This document shows positions 10,694 through 19,489 of a stretch of 64,000 bases of DNA, one piece after another. Location: NCBI RefSeq assembly GCF_005862305.2, contig NZ_CP054021.1, positions 4,381,501 through 4,445,500 of the forward strand. The letters run 5' to 3'. The notes below the pieces were generated by a model. That model ran no database searches. It saw only the letters and a program-made list of their open reading frames with translations, and had not been told where the DNA came from. The DNA is from Rhizobium indicum. Its GTDB lineage: Bacteria; Pseudomonadota; Alphaproteobacteria; Rhizobiales; Rhizobiaceae. A program made the translations under genes and the position numbers. Numbering within the stretch: position 1 is the stretch's first letter; each line of letters starts with the position of its first letter.

Positions 10694-10993
10694 TTATGCA
10701 CGGATATGCAGTTGCGAGCCGGTTGTCGTCTTGGTGACGATAGTTATCGCTGCGATGCCCGCTTCATCGGCCGCGCGCAGAAACGCATCCCGAAATTGCT
10801 CCGGAGCGATCTGACCGCTGATCGCGTCGACGCAAGCCTTCACCGCAGTGACATATTCTTCGCCGTCATCGAAAGGCCAGTCCTTGAGCAGCATATATGC
10901 AGCGTCGCCGAGGGTGCGGACGATCCTGTGAGCTGGCTGACCGCGCAGAGCCAGCGCGACGGGTGTGAATGCAGAGGTTGCGTCCCAGTCCAT
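10694..10993 (-). CDS. DUF982 family protein, 99 aa
   Basis: The sequence VRTLGDAAYMLLKDWPFDDG, then EYVTAVKACVDAISGQIAPE and FRDAFLRAADEAGI follows the DUF982 pattern (aromatic/Trp-containing first helix, A..C..A..G, terminal FxxAAxEAGI). This family is abundant in rhizobia and has no established function. Complete length. It lies upstream of the 75-aa orphan on the minus strand. Confidence 0.85.
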   Translation of the reverse strand: MDWDATSAFTPVALALRGQPAHRIVRTLGDAAYMLLKDWPFDDGEEYVTAVKACVDAISGQIAPEQFRDAFLRAADEAGIAAITIVTKTTTGSQLHIRA

Positions 10994-11531
10994 TATCGTC
11001 GACCTCAGGGCAGGGATCGCAATCCCCGAGGGGTAATATACGCGTGTATTCCCAATTCGTAATTGACGATTGATTACCTCGAGTGACCGGGTGTGAAGGC
11101 ATGCGGCTGAAAAGGAGTGGGCGTTCTACGATTTCGTATAGTTAGAGACGATCGGAATTTCGCTGGATTGCGGACGCGTTCGCGAGACGAACGTACATCA
11201 TTTGTTACTTCGCACTTGCGGTAATTGTCATACGATTCAAAACGCTAAATAATAACAAAAATCAGTTGCTTACTAGAAGTTTCTCGACTACGCTTTTTAC
11301 AGAATAGTTCCGAAATAACCGGCCCTCGCCGGCGATACTCAGCGGTCGTTTGACCTCGCTTGAGGAGGATGATGACGTTGTTTGCCCGACTTCGTTTCTT
11401 CGCAATGGTGCAGCGAGTGCGTGATCTCGTCTCGATCCGATACCGAACTACGACGGCAATCTGACGCGTCGTAAACCCTTTGTTCCACTTTTCTAAGATG
11501 GTGCTCCCGTGTGGCGCGCCCGAGGTTTGTT
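10994..11531 (+). other. Intergenic stretch with an AT-rich core
   Basis: About 540 bp between the divergent DUF982 gene and the 64-aa gene at 11532. The part around 11220-11310 is distinctly AT-rich, so it probably holds promoters. No open frame with a ribosome-binding site and no clear repeat was seen. Confidence 0.4.
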
Positions 11532-11726
11532 ATGCAAAAGCAAGCTGTCGTATTCAACGGTCAGGAAGTCGGGATCGCGGTCCCTGTCGAAAACCGCCTC
11601 AAATTCATCGCTGTGCGCTTCAATGTCATCGACTTGGACAACAGGCTCTTCGACACGGTTACCGAAATCCGGCGCGCCATTACTGAGCATCTCGCGTCCA
11701 GCGGTCGTGCGATCACCTCGCACTGA
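11532..11726 (+). CDS. Hypothetical protein, 64 aa
   Basis: The start is placed at MQKQAVVFNGQEVGIAVPVE. The first 45 residues alternate hydrophobic and polar residues as in small beta-sheet domains (KFIAVRFNVIDLDNRLFDTV), followed by a helix (EIRRAITEHLASS). Short proteins of this build are common in rhizobia and have no known role. The overlapping plus-strand frame starting at 11509 is a shadow. Confidence 0.55.
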   Translation: MQKQAVVFNGQEVGIAVPVENRLKFIAVRFNVIDLDNRLFDTVTEIRRAITEHLASSGRAITSH

Positions 11727-11778
11727 ATGGCAGGAGATATTTTTCTACGTCATGCGGCGTCCGTCATCGGAGGCCGAC

Positions 11779-11970
11779 ATGAACGCAATCCCCATCTGCT
11801 TCACAACGCTGCCCGATTACGAGAACTCAAAGGTGAAGAATGGTGGACGAAAGACCATCAACCGAGGCGGTTCAATGCCCGACGTCTCAACCATGAAACT
11901 CCCGAACACCATCATCGAACTGAATTCTCTCGTGGCTCCGAGGTCGGTTGTCGTGTTGATGTCCGATTGA
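11779..11970 (+). CDS. Hypothetical protein, 63 aa
   Basis: Starts MNAIPICFTTLPDYENSKVK. The main support is an excellent GGAGG five bases before the ATG and high GC at third codon positions. No domain, signal peptide or membrane segment. It follows the 64-aa gene by 52 bp on the same strand. A chance frame cannot be excluded. Confidence 0.4.
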   Translation: MNAIPICFTTLPDYENSKVKNGGRKTINRGGSMPDVSTMKLPNTIIELNSLVAPRSVVVLMSD

Positions 11971-12021
11971 GGTTCCTTGGGCCCAGCAAGCTGATCGGCC
12001 AGTGCTCAGGGATCTTGCTTC

Positions 12022-12294
12022 CTACTCACGAACTTCAAGCTTGTCGCCATATTTCAAGGCGAGCCGACGGCAGTCCTCGCAATTCAAAGTAATGCCCTCC
12101 GCAACGACACTCGCGACGGCGGTCGTGCAAACCGAGACGTCCAGTCTCGCGACATGCAGGATTGCATTACCCAGTAGCATATCGCAGGGCGCGGTCTCGA
12201 CTTCGGCCCCGCCCACGCTATGCGCGACGACGCCGCGGACGGTCGCCAGCATTCCGCGCTTTCTTAATATGGTTATGTCGGCGTCCCTGGCCAT
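12022..12294 (-). CDS. Hypothetical protein, 90 aa
   Basis: Only the last 90 residues of a much longer open frame look like protein, starting at MARDADITILRKRGMLATVR. The pattern of short valine-rich strands (VRGVVAHSVGGAEVE, ILHVARLDVSVCTTAVASVV) and a helical end with two cysteines (NCEDCRRLALKYGDKLEV) suggests a small folded domain. Function unknown. The roughly 300 bp upstream (12295-12595), before the SRPBCC gene, hold no convincing gene. Confidence 0.5.
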   Translation of the reverse strand: MARDADITILRKRGMLATVRGVVAHSVGGAEVETAPCDMLLGNAILHVARLDVSVCTTAVASVVAEGITLNCEDCRRLALKYGDKLEVRE

Positions 12295-12595
12295 GACGAT
12301 CTCTTCTGCCGCCCGAGGCGCGGGATGTCCGCCCGATACGCCGCATCTGCAACTAAACGGCCGCGAGACACCGAAGTTCCCATCGCCAATCCAGTCGCGG
12401 CCGGACACCTGCGCCATATCCCCATCGGGTCGAAGATCACCGCGCGAGAAATCAGAAATCCGCGCTATCCTCAGCAACGGACATGACCGACAACTTCCCT
12501 GGGCTTTCCGGGGCGTTCGTGGGCACCCAGTCGCCAGGCAATTTGTGCGCAGGGTCGTCGGGAGCCCCAGACGGTTCCTCCCATGCGAGGTCGGG

Positions 12596-13093
12596 TTAGT
12601 CGTATTGCAAAGACTCGCGTTCGAGCGCAACATTTGCAAGGTCGTGAAGGAGCTTCTCATGTGTCCGCCAAAAGATGTCGGGCGCTTCCTTCGCGAGTTC
12701 GAGCCAAAGCGGGCCCTGCATCGTCTCTTCTGTCCAAAGGAGGCAACCCTTCGACGTCGGAGTGATGATCCATGCGTGATATGCGCGGGAGGATGGCGAC
12801 GACTTCGGACCGCCCGCCCAGGCGATGCGGCTGGTAGACTCGAACTCGACGACAGACGCCGAGACGTCCTGACCAGCCAAATTGGTTTCAAAACGGCTTC
12901 CGAGCCGTAGATGTGTTTGGCCGTCGAGAACGTCTACATGCGAGACACCCGGATAAAAACTAGACCACGCCAGTGGATCAGTCAAAAGAGACCAGATTGT
13001 TTCCGGTGATGCGGCAACTTCGAGTTCGTTCGTAAAGTGGATTGGTGACCGGCTGGGAGCCATATCCGCGGGCCAGTGGATTGCTTCGAACAT
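12596..13093 (-). CDS. SRPBCC (START-like/polyketide cyclase) family protein, 165 aa
   Basis: The start is placed at MFEAIHWPADMAPSR (13093). The core begins NELEVAASPETIWSLLTDPL and W-x-x-F-Y-P-G, the standard opening of the SRPBCC helix-grip fold that binds hydrophobic ligands in a cavity. Later, VVEFESTSRIAWAG and YHAWIITPTSKGC.LLWTEET are typical of the strands lining the cavity. It is a paralogue of the SRPBCC gene at 14043-14543 (shared AWITPT-like and TEET motifs). It lies downstream of the SDR gene on the minus strand, so it probably ends the same transcription unit. Ligand unknown. Confidence 0.82.
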   Translation of the reverse strand: MFEAIHWPADMAPSRSPIHFTNELEVAASPETIWSLLTDPLAWSSFYPGVSHVDVLDGQTHLRLGSRFETNLAGQDVSASVVEFESTSRIAWAGGPKSSPSSRAYHAWIITPTSKGCLLWTEETMQGPLWLELAKEAPDIFWRTHEKLLHDLANVALERESLQYD

Positions 13094-13171
13094 CTTATTT
13101 CCTGCGTTTTGGATTGAATGGTGGAGCTGGCAGTTCATATTCACCTGCCGCCTGTCAATTATCAGCCGGGG

Positions 13172-13966
13172 TCAGACGATCGAGCGAAGGACACCGCCAT
13201 CGACACGCAACGCAGCGCCGCTTGTGCCGGATGCCTGTTCAGAGCAGACGTAAACGACCATGTTCGCGATCTCGTCCGTTGTCGTGAACCGGTTGATCAA
13301 CGAGGTGGGACGCATCGTGTTGAGGAAGTTCTGTTCGGCTTCGTCCTGCGTGATGCCTTGTTCCCTGGCCGTCGCGGCCATCCAGTTACCCAGGATTTCG
13401 GAGCGGGTCGGTCCCGGTAGAACCGAGTTCACGGTGACGCCTGTTCCGCCAACCAACTCAGCAAGGCCCCGGGATACGGAAAGCTGAGCCGTTTTCGTCA
13501 TCCCGTAGTCGATCATCTCCTTGGGGATGTTGACCGCCGACTCGCTGCTGATGAACACCACGCGACCCCAGCCACGCTTGACCATTCCGGGGACAAACTG
13601 ACGGGCCGCGCGCACGCCGCTCATGACGTTGAGCTGGAACAGGTCGAGCCACTCCTCGTCGTTCTGGTCGAAGAAACCGTTGATGTGCGCGGTGCCAAGA
13701 TTGTTGATGAGGATATCGGCCTCATCGATCTGATCTGCCAGTAGGGTGGAACCCTCCGAAGTCGATAGGTCGGCAGCAACGCCACTAAATTCGGCGTTGG
13801 GAAAACGCCTGCGAAGTTCCTTCAACGCGTCGGTAACGCGCTGTTCTCCGCGCCCGTTGACGACAACTGCTGCACCTGCACGTGCCAGCCCTTCGGCAAT
13901 TGCGAAGCCAATGCCGGCAGTTGAGCCTGTGACGACGGCCTTGCGGCCGTTTAGTTCGATTTTCAT
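13172..13966 (-). CDS. Short-chain dehydrogenase/reductase, 264 aa
   Basis: Classical SDR. It has the cofactor motif TGSTAGIGFAIAEG near residues 13-26, NNLGTAH (the NNAG equivalent) near 90, the catalytic Ser in VVFISSESAVN near 138-147 and YGMTK (Y-x3-K) near 153-157. The arginines after the first motif suggest NADP preference, but that is not certain. It ends with VRVDGG-type residues (ALRVDGGVLRSIV), usual for FabG-like SDRs. It is the third gene of a minus-strand set (reductase, SRPBCC, SDR, SRPBCC) facing a LysR regulator. Substrate unknown. Confidence 0.93.
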   Translation of the reverse strand: MKIELNGRKAVVTGSTAGIGFAIAEGLARAGAAVVVNGRGEQRVTDALKELRRRFPNAEFSGVAADLSTSEGSTLLADQIDEADILINNLGTAHINGFFDQNDEEWLDLFQLNVMSGVRAARQFVPGMVKRGWGRVVFISSESAVNIPKEMIDYGMTKTAQLSVSRGLAELVGGTGVTVNSVLPGPTRSEILGNWMAATAREQGITQDEAEQNFLNTMRPTSLINRFTTTDEIANMVVYVCSEQASGTSGAALRVDGGVLRSIV

Positions 13967-14042
13967 GATGGGTATCTCCTAGCGATATTGCGATTGTGAG
14001 ATCAAGGGCACCGGGCGCGGCGGTCTGTTCGTCTACCGCGCG

Positions 14043-14543
14043 TCACACCTTTTGGGCGACCTCTGCTTCTGCAGCTTGAGCCAGTCGTTCGACCCAGTCC
14101 TGGTGGTAGCTGTAGAGACCGCCAGGGTGCTTGCGTCCGAGCATGTCGAGGAACCACTCGCCCTGTTGCGTTTCCTCTGTCAGGACATGACATCCGCTTT
14201 CCGTGGGCGTGATAACCCAGCCGTGGTACGCGGTGGAACCCGTTTTGTCGTCGTCGACCGTCGTCGCCCAGGCCAGTCGCTCGTTTCGGACGTACTCGGT
14301 TACGACAAGGCTCATTGGGTAGCCGACAGTTACGCGGCCGTATCGGGTTCCGAGCGCCAGTTCGGGCTCTCCCGACATAATCTTTACCTGGTCCTCGGCA
14401 GGGAAATAGCGTGACCAGTTCTCGGCGTCGATCAGCAATTTCCACACCACTTCCGGCGGCGCTTTCACATCGATGTCGTTGAGCGCGTAGATTGCCGATG
14501 TCTTCGGATCAAAGCGTTCTGGCCAAATGACATGATCGTACAT
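14043..14543 (-). CDS. SRPBCC family protein, 166 aa
   Basis: ALNDIDVKAPPEVVWKLLID with NWSRYFP gives the SRPBCC opening. YGRVTVGYPMSLVVTEYV, RLAWATTV and HGWVITPTESGCHVLTEETQ follow the fold to the C-terminal helix (HQDWVERLAQAAEAE). It is separated by only 3 bp from the upstream reductase gene, which implies one operon. It is a paralogue of the 12596-13093 protein. Such proteins often act with SDR-type enzymes on small hydrophobic compounds; the actual ligand is not inferable here. Confidence 0.85.
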   Translation of the reverse strand: MYDHVIWPERFDPKTSAIYALNDIDVKAPPEVVWKLLIDAENWSRYFPAEDQVKIMSGEPELALGTRYGRVTVGYPMSLVVTEYVRNERLAWATTVDDDKTGSTAYHGWVITPTESGCHVLTEETQQGEWFLDMLGRKHPGGLYSYHQDWVERLAQAAEAEVAQKV

Positions 14544-14546
14544 CGA

Positions 14547-15149
14547 TCAGCCCTCCTTCTTGAAGAAATCCTGGAATATAAGCGGTGCCCAAGTTTTATC
14601 CTGCGCCTGCACGAGCCGGCCGCCTTCCGCTATTTTGCCGAGGCTGACCGGAGCAAAGCCAAGCCGCCGGACGAGATTGGCGACCTCAGAGGTTGCTCCC
14701 TCGTCGTCGCTCGACAGGAAGACCACACGCCGTCCCTCAGCAGTTTTGGGGTCTTGCGCTAGCACACCAGCTGGCAGGTGATTGAATGCCTTCACAAGTC
14801 GAGCGCCCGGCATTGCCTTCGCGATAAGGCTGGAGGACGGCTTGTTACCGAGATCGGATAGCGGTACGCCATAGGCATTGGTGACATCTATGATGGTCTT
14901 GCCCTTCCAATCGATCGCTGCCTTGGCGACGTCACGGTGTGCCCAGAAGGGTACGGCGAGAATGATGAAGTCGGCCTTGACCGCTTCTTCAATCGTGAGA
15001 GCGCGCAGCACCTCCCCGTGACCGCCCAGGACTGCGGCGACTGCATCCCTCCCTCGTGAGTTTGCAACACCCACCCTGATACCATTGCGAACGAACTGGC
15101 TTGCGAGCGCCATGCCGACGCTACCGCTGCCGATGATTGAATAGTTCAT
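14547..15149 (-). CDS. NADPH-dependent F420 reductase-like NAD(P)-binding protein, 200 aa
   Basis: The start is placed at MNYSIIGSGSVGMALASQF. GSGSVGMAL is the dinucleotide-binding motif, and the fold continues with ADFIILAVPFWAHRDV, IDVTNAYG and LVKAFNHLPAGVL, as in the FNO-like/NADP oxidoreductase group (coenzyme F420-dependent-type Rossmann proteins). Members in bacteria without F420 are uncharacterised reductases. It is the first gene of the minus-strand set, 155 bp from the divergent LysR gene across the palindrome at 15256-15278, so LysR control is likely. Confidence 0.86.
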   Translation of the reverse strand: MNYSIIGSGSVGMALASQFVRNGIRVGVANSRGRDAVAAVLGGHGEVLRALTIEEAVKADFIILAVPFWAHRDVAKAAIDWKGKTIIDVTNAYGVPLSDLGNKPSSSLIAKAMPGARLVKAFNHLPAGVLAQDPKTAEGRRVVFLSSDDEGATSEVANLVRRLGFAPVSLGKIAEGGRLVQAQDKTWAPLIFQDFFKKEG

Positions 15150-15255
15150 GATCACTTCCTGTGAACCGATGTTCCGTCTGTGCTGCCAGAGATTTTGCCC
15201 AAAGCAAATTTCGCTATGGCTGAGAACATATGGGCTGGCATCATATCTGATAAGA

Positions 15256-15278
15256 GGATATATTGAGATGCAATATAT
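15256..15278. promoter_or_regulatory. Perfect inverted repeat, probable LysR operator
   Basis: Arms GATATATTG and CAATATATC are exact reverse complements around a 5-base spacer. The centre contains the ATATT...AATAT arrangement of a T-N11-A LysR box. It lies in the divergent region between the reductase gene and the LysR gene, close to the LysR start. Confidence 0.75.
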
Positions 15279-15304
15279 CTCCAATAGAGATGGATTGTTC
15301 CGGG

Positions 15305-16222
15305 ATGCTTGACGGGATTTCGCTTGACCAATTGCGAACGTTCATCGCGGCGGTGGACGAGGGGAGCTTTTCGGCGGCGGCCAGAAAGCTCAATCGCGTA
15401 CAGTCGGCTGTCAGCGGCTGGGTCAGTGGCCTTGAATATCAGATTGGCGTCATGCTCTTTGATCGCTCTGGTAGGTTTCCGACGCTGACGCAGGAGGGGG
15501 TGCTTCTGCTTGCCGACGCCCGCAACGTCGTCGCTGGAGTGGACATGTTGAAGGCCAGGGCGAAACTGATGACCTCCGGGGTCGAGGCAGAGTTATCAGT
15601 CGTGATCGACGTGTTCTTCCCTACGGATGTCATAAGCGCTGTGGCGAAGGAGTTTGCGAAACGCTTCCCCCTGACACCATTGCGTCTGTTTGTCGAAGCT
15701 TTGGGAGCGGCATATCAGCCTGTCCTGGACGGCCGGTGCAGTCTTGGAATCTTGCCGCCACTGCCTCAACCGTTTCCGTCGCTCACCAGTGAGCGACTAG
15801 GCGAGCTACCCTTGGTTGCGGTTGCTTCGGCTTGTCATCCGCTAGCTGCCTATGGACAACGTATTCCCCGACATGAACTGGCAAAACATGTACAGCTTGT
15901 TCTCACTGATCGATCGGACCTCACTTCCGGTCGAGACTTTGCGGTGGCCTCGCCCTCGACGTGGCGGCTCGCAGACCTTTCCACCAAGCACGCGTTTCTC
16001 AAGGAGTGCGTGGGGTGGGGCGGCATGCCGCTGCATATGATTGAAAAGGACGTTGCCGACGGCACGCTTACGGTTCTGGACGTGGACGATATGCCACTTT
16101 CCGGTTTCATGTTGACGATGTCTGCGTTTCATAGGCCATCGCACCCCCCTGGGCCCGCAGGGAGATGGTTTGTCGATCAGGTGAAGTCGTTATGGCATGG
16201 CGCAGATGTCCTTCCGACCTGA
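15305..16222 (+). CDS. LysR-family transcriptional regulator, 305 aa
   Basis: The start chosen is MLDGISLDQLRTFIAAVDEG; a start at 15290 is possible. The N-terminal winged HTH is clear (FSAAARKLNRVQSAVSGWVS then LEYQIGVMLFDRSG), followed by the usual linker helix and a ligand-binding domain (LFVEALGAAYQPVLDGRCSL). It is transcribed away from the reductase/SRPBCC/SDR set. The inverted repeat just before its start is the expected shared, autoregulatory site. Effector unknown. Confidence 0.93.
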   Translation: MLDGISLDQLRTFIAAVDEGSFSAAARKLNRVQSAVSGWVSGLEYQIGVMLFDRSGRFPTLTQEGVLLLADARNVVAGVDMLKARAKLMTSGVEAELSVVIDVFFPTDVISAVAKEFAKRFPLTPLRLFVEALGAAYQPVLDGRCSLGILPPLPQPFPSLTSERLGELPLVAVASACHPLAAYGQRIPRHELAKHVQLVLTDRSDLTSGRDFAVASPSTWRLADLSTKHAFLKECVGWGGMPLHMIEKDVADGTLTVLDVDDMPLSGFMLTMSAFHRPSHPPGPAGRWFVDQVKSLWHGADVLPT

Positions 16223-16279
16223 CCATTTCATATTTGGGTTGATTGATGAATGACGCAGGTCCCAATAGTGCTATGCGTG

Positions 16280-16637
16280 CTAATCCTTCGACGCCTGCGC
16301 CAGTGCCTGTGTATCGACGTACTTCCGGATTTTCGTCAGTTGCCGTTCCGGACAGTAATGGCAAATACCCAGTTGTCCTTCCACGGCTTGTTCGTGGCTT
16401 TGACTTTTCCGGTGGCGACGCCGATGACCATAACCCTGTCCGCCATGAACTCAGGAGGCTCCGTGAACGAATTTTCGATCGCCTCCGAAGCCGTCTGAAG
16501 CAAGTCTTCGAGTCCACGGCGTCCGCGGTGGGTGCCAGCCAGCGGCCAGTCTTCGCCTGTCTTCGGCAGACAAGGCCAGCCCCGACCTATCGCCGCGAAA
16601 AAAGTCCTTCACGCTTGATATTCTCTCCGATTTTCAT
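16280..16637 (-). pseudogene. Broken SnoaL-like (nuclear transport factor 2 fold) gene
   Basis: Read on the minus strand with small frame changes, the region gives MKIGENIK, VKDFF, RGDRSGLALSAED, then GEDWPLAGTHRGRRGLEDLL, FMADRVMVIGVATGKVKATN, KDNWVFAITVRNGN and, one frame over, LTKIRKYVDTQALAQAS before a stop. This order (VKDFF, GEDWPLAGTHRG, R-V-x-V-x-G, W-V-F-A-I-T-V-R-N-G, YVDTQAL) is that of SnoaL-like small ketosteroid-isomerase-type proteins. At least three frameshifts are needed (near 16330, 16560 and 16615), so the gene is decayed. It is convergent with the LysR gene and may once have belonged to the same function. Confidence 0.72.
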
Positions 16638-16796
16638 CGAAATCTCTCCGTCGATCTTTGATCACCGCCGCGACCCTGCCAAGGCGCGGGCGCTGACAGA
16701 CCAGCTCGCATCAGGAGAGACAACAGGACATACGGCTCCGTCCCAGCCGGAGATATCCAGGGTGTTGCTCGGTTCTTGCCGTCGCACCAATAGAAT

Positions 16797-16827
16797 TGGA
16801 GACAATGGACAAGCAAATTCGTTTGCT
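16797..16827 (+). promoter_or_regulatory. Weak copy of the 31-bp recurrent element
   Basis: Starts TGGAGACAA instead of TGCAYTNAA but ends AAATTCGTTTGCT with the correct spacing. It lies about 195 bp before the small gene at 17021. It is the least conserved of the nine copies. Confidence 0.4.
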
Positions 16828-17020
16828 TACCAGCCATAACGGCATCAAACTGCGTGGGAATATCAAGAGGCGCACGACTAAAAAGCATTCGCATTCGTGC
16901 CGCAGACTTGGACGCGATGTCGCGTTGGCTTTTGAACTCATCAGCACGACCGGCCGGATCTGGCCCAGCAATGAGAACTAACCGGCGACCATAACACAGC
17001 GAAGCAAAAGGAGATGAGCC

Positions 17021-17354
17021 ATGTCAACGTTGTCCTCGCACGATTTCGATTCTGCCGTGCTCTCTCCATCTGCTCCTGCTAAGCACTACTCAAGGTCAAT
17101 AAAGTTCGTCGACGAGATTGCCGAGCACGAGCCGCACCAGGCCTCAACCACGGTGGATATCTATTCGGATGATAACAACGAGTGGTACTGCCAAGTTTGC
17201 CGCGGGGGACAAAAGACCCCAGGCGATGGGTCCTTACACCAAGCGACAGGCAGAGCGAGTTCAAGACGCTCGCAGGACTAGGATAGCAACAAAGGGCACC
17301 GCCTGGCTGATCTTTGACAAAACAGAAGAGGGCGAAAGTGACGAGAGCGGCTGA
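17021..17354 (+). pseudogene. Small gene with a one-base frameshift at a G run
   Basis: A strong AGGAG precedes ATG 17021 (MSTLSSHDFDSAVLSPSAPA). The first frame reads well through TTVDIYSDDNNEWYCQV near 17200, then degrades. The frame one base ahead takes over with GDKRPQAMGPYTKRQAERVQ and ends GTAWLIFDKTEEGESDESG. The switch falls at about 17202-17210, where a run of five G occurs, so an inserted G (mutation or sequencing error) is the simple cause. Repaired, it would be a roughly 110-aa soluble protein of unknown function. Confidence 0.65.
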
Positions 17355-17738
17355 GTGGTAGTGTCAGTCAAGACCTCGCCCTGTTGGGGTGCTGGGGAAG
17401 TCCCGGAGAACTCGGGTAAACGGTACCTTGTCGTCCACTGAGAACTCTAATAACGCGTCGGCTCCCGGATAGCGGCATTTTGCCAGACCTCATGCCTTCC
17501 GACGCATTATTCCTTGACCAAGCTCCTACAGCTTACGCGTCGTCACCAAAAGTAGGTCTGTTTCGAAAAGAATCTTGTAGTTCTTGCTGTCGAAGTTGTT
17601 GTCATTGGAAGAACGGGCATCCGAAGAGCGTGGAAGATCGCCCTCGGACGTGTCTCGCAACGAAGCCTTCGGCATTCAAATACAGGTGGTCTTTCGAACT
17701 GCCGGCGGCGACAAAATTCAAACGTATGGGAACGCGAG
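17355..17738 (+). other. Intergenic stretch, no gene seen
   Basis: About 380 bp before the cystathionine gamma-synthase-type gene. Frames here lack start signals and protein-like composition. It must hold that gene's promoter, but no confident motif was found. Confidence 0.4.
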
Positions 17739-18896
17739 ATGGCAAGAGCGAAGTCATATCGTACAATTGCGGTTGCCAATGGCATTGCGGCAGACAAAGC
17801 GTTTGGCGCGGTCACGCCCCCCCTTTACCTGTCCAGCAATTTCGCGTTTTCAAAATTTGAGCAGTCGCAGGATTATGAATATTCTCGAACCTCCAATCCG
17901 ACGCGCGATGTTCTAGCTGATACCCTTGCTAAGCTGGAGGGCGGTTCAGGCGCTGTGGTCACACCCACGGGTATGTCGGCGATCCATCTTCTCCTTAGTC
18001 GCGTGCCGGCCGGTGGGCTTGTGATCGCACCATATGATTGTTATGGCGGAACTTACCGTCTTCTTGCAGCCTTGAAGGAACGCCATCAGTTGGATGTCGT
18101 CTTCATTGACCAAAGCGATAGCGCTGCCCTCACAAGCGCAATTCAGAGAGAGCCCTCGCTAGTTTGGGTGGAAACGCCTAGCAACCCGCTCATGCGCGTG
18201 GTCGACATCCGCGGGATCGTCGAACTCGCGGGAGGATGGAACGTCAAAGTGGCGGTTGACAACACATTTCTCTCTCCCGCGCTTCAGCAACCCCTGGGCC
18301 TTGGAGCGGACTACGTCGTCCATTCGACAACGAAATATCTCAATGGGCATTCAGACGTGGTCGGCGGCGCAATCGTCGCGTCCGATCCGTCTGAAGTCGA
18401 GGCCCTACGATCCTGGGCAAACATAACAGGCGCGACGGGATCGCCATTTGATTCATACCTAACTTTGCGTGGCATCCGAACTCTGTTTGCACGGGTTGAG
18501 CGGCAGCAGTCCACGGCGTTGGTCATAGCAGATTTTCTCCTCCAGCATCCGGCGGTCTCCGCGGTCCACTATCCGGGTCTGCCCTCTCATCCAACACACG
18601 GCATCGCGGCGCGCCAGCAAAGAGGCTGGGGTGCGATGCTAAGCTTTGAATTGAAAGGTGGGATTGAAGCCGTTCGACCGTTTGTCGCTTCGCTCGGTAT
18701 TTTCACGCTTGCTGAGTCGTTGGGAGGCGTCGAAAGCCTCGTTGCGCATCCGTCAACAATGACACATGCGGGGATGAGCGTCGAAACACGGAGACTGGCA
18801 GGCATCACGGATGGATTGTTGAGAATGTCAGTTGGGCTGGAGGCTGAAGAGGACCTGATTGACGACCTTACGCAGAGCCTGTCACTGATTGCCTAG
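17739..18896 (+). CDS. Cystathionine gamma-synthase/lyase-type PLP enzyme, 385 aa
   Basis: Cys/Met-metabolism PLP enzyme of normal length. Seen: TPPLYLSSNFAFSKFEQ, YEYSRTSNPTRDVLADTLAKLEGG (substrate/cofactor contacts), VAVDNTFLSPALQQPL with the PLP-binding Asp, and HSTTKYLNGHSDVVGG with the Schiff-base Lys. The final part GVESLVAHPSTMTHAGM is the C-terminal substrate-binding motif. The family makes or cleaves cystathionine, or uses O-succinyl/O-acetyl homoserine; these cannot be separated by eye, although MetB-type synthase is likely from the overall pattern. It stands alone with no methionine genes nearby. Confidence 0.9.
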   Translation: MARAKSYRTIAVANGIAADKAFGAVTPPLYLSSNFAFSKFEQSQDYEYSRTSNPTRDVLADTLAKLEGGSGAVVTPTGMSAIHLLLSRVPAGGLVIAPYDCYGGTYRLLAALKERHQLDVVFIDQSDSAALTSAIQREPSLVWVETPSNPLMRVVDIRGIVELAGGWNVKVAVDNTFLSPALQQPLGLGADYVVHSTTKYLNGHSDVVGGAIVASDPSEVEALRSWANITGATGSPFDSYLTLRGIRTLFARVERQQSTALVIADFLLQHPAVSAVHYPGLPSHPTHGIAARQQRGWGAMLSFELKGGIEAVRPFVASLGIFTLAESLGGVESLVAHPSTMTHAGMSVETRRLAGITDGLLRMSVGLEAEEDLIDDLTQSLSLIA

Positions 18897-19183
18897 AGGC
18901 AAGACCACCTCAACGTTGCGTGGTTTCAGGCAGTCGACAGTACCTGCCACGGCTGGCCAGGATTGGAAGCCAAGTTCACGAGCATCCAGTAGAACAGGAA
19001 CAAGGAAACGAGGTAGATAGTATTATTGAGGTTGATGGACTCGGTCACGGGATTGCCTCCAACGGAATTTCTGCATGCCTCCTCTCACTTAATGATCGGC
19101 AGCGAAGAAACCTGGTGGCGTGGTGGTGGAGAGGAGGGATACCATTCCAGTGTCGTCGAACCGCTGGGACAATTGCTGCACTC

Positions 19184-19489
19184 CTACAGGAGATCTTTGC
19201 CGCCGGGCCCCACAAACTCGATACGAAAACCCTGAGCCCGTGCGCTTTTGATAAATCGATCCGCGCTCAAGACATCAACGGTGATCCTTCCGCCCAGACA
19301 GTGACCGAACGGTTGACTTAGTTCCGTGCGAACCCAGGCATCGGCTCTTTCCGAGCGGATGGAAATCTCCCACTGATCGACCGTTTTGTGATCGAGCGCG
19401 AGATCGCAGTTGCTGTGTTGCGGCGCAGGGCATGCCGCTCCTGAATGCTGCGCTTCGCTTTTCCGTGAACGATTGAAATCGGTGGGCAT
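19184..19489 (-). CDS. Hypothetical protein, 101 aa
   Basis: Starts MPTDFNRSRKSEAQHSGAAC with GGAG seven bases before the ATG. After a polar, probably disordered N-terminus, DQWEISIRSERADAWVRTEL and ITVDVLSADRFIKSARAQGF look like a small alpha/beta domain ending RIEFVGPGGKDLL. No family recognised. It is isolated, convergent to the PLP enzyme gene with about 290 bp between the stops. That intervening stretch shows nothing else. Confidence 0.5.
   Translation of the reverse strand: MPTDFNRSRKSEAQHSGAACPAPQHSNCDLALDHKTVDQWEISIRSERADAWVRTELSQPFGHCLGGRITVDVLSADRFIKSARAQGFRIEFVGPGGKDLL

Noticed and set aside
12295..12891. Upstream two thirds of a 289-codon minus-strand frame
   Set aside because: Arginine/serine-rich and opposite to the SRPBCC reading; only the final 90 codons look real.
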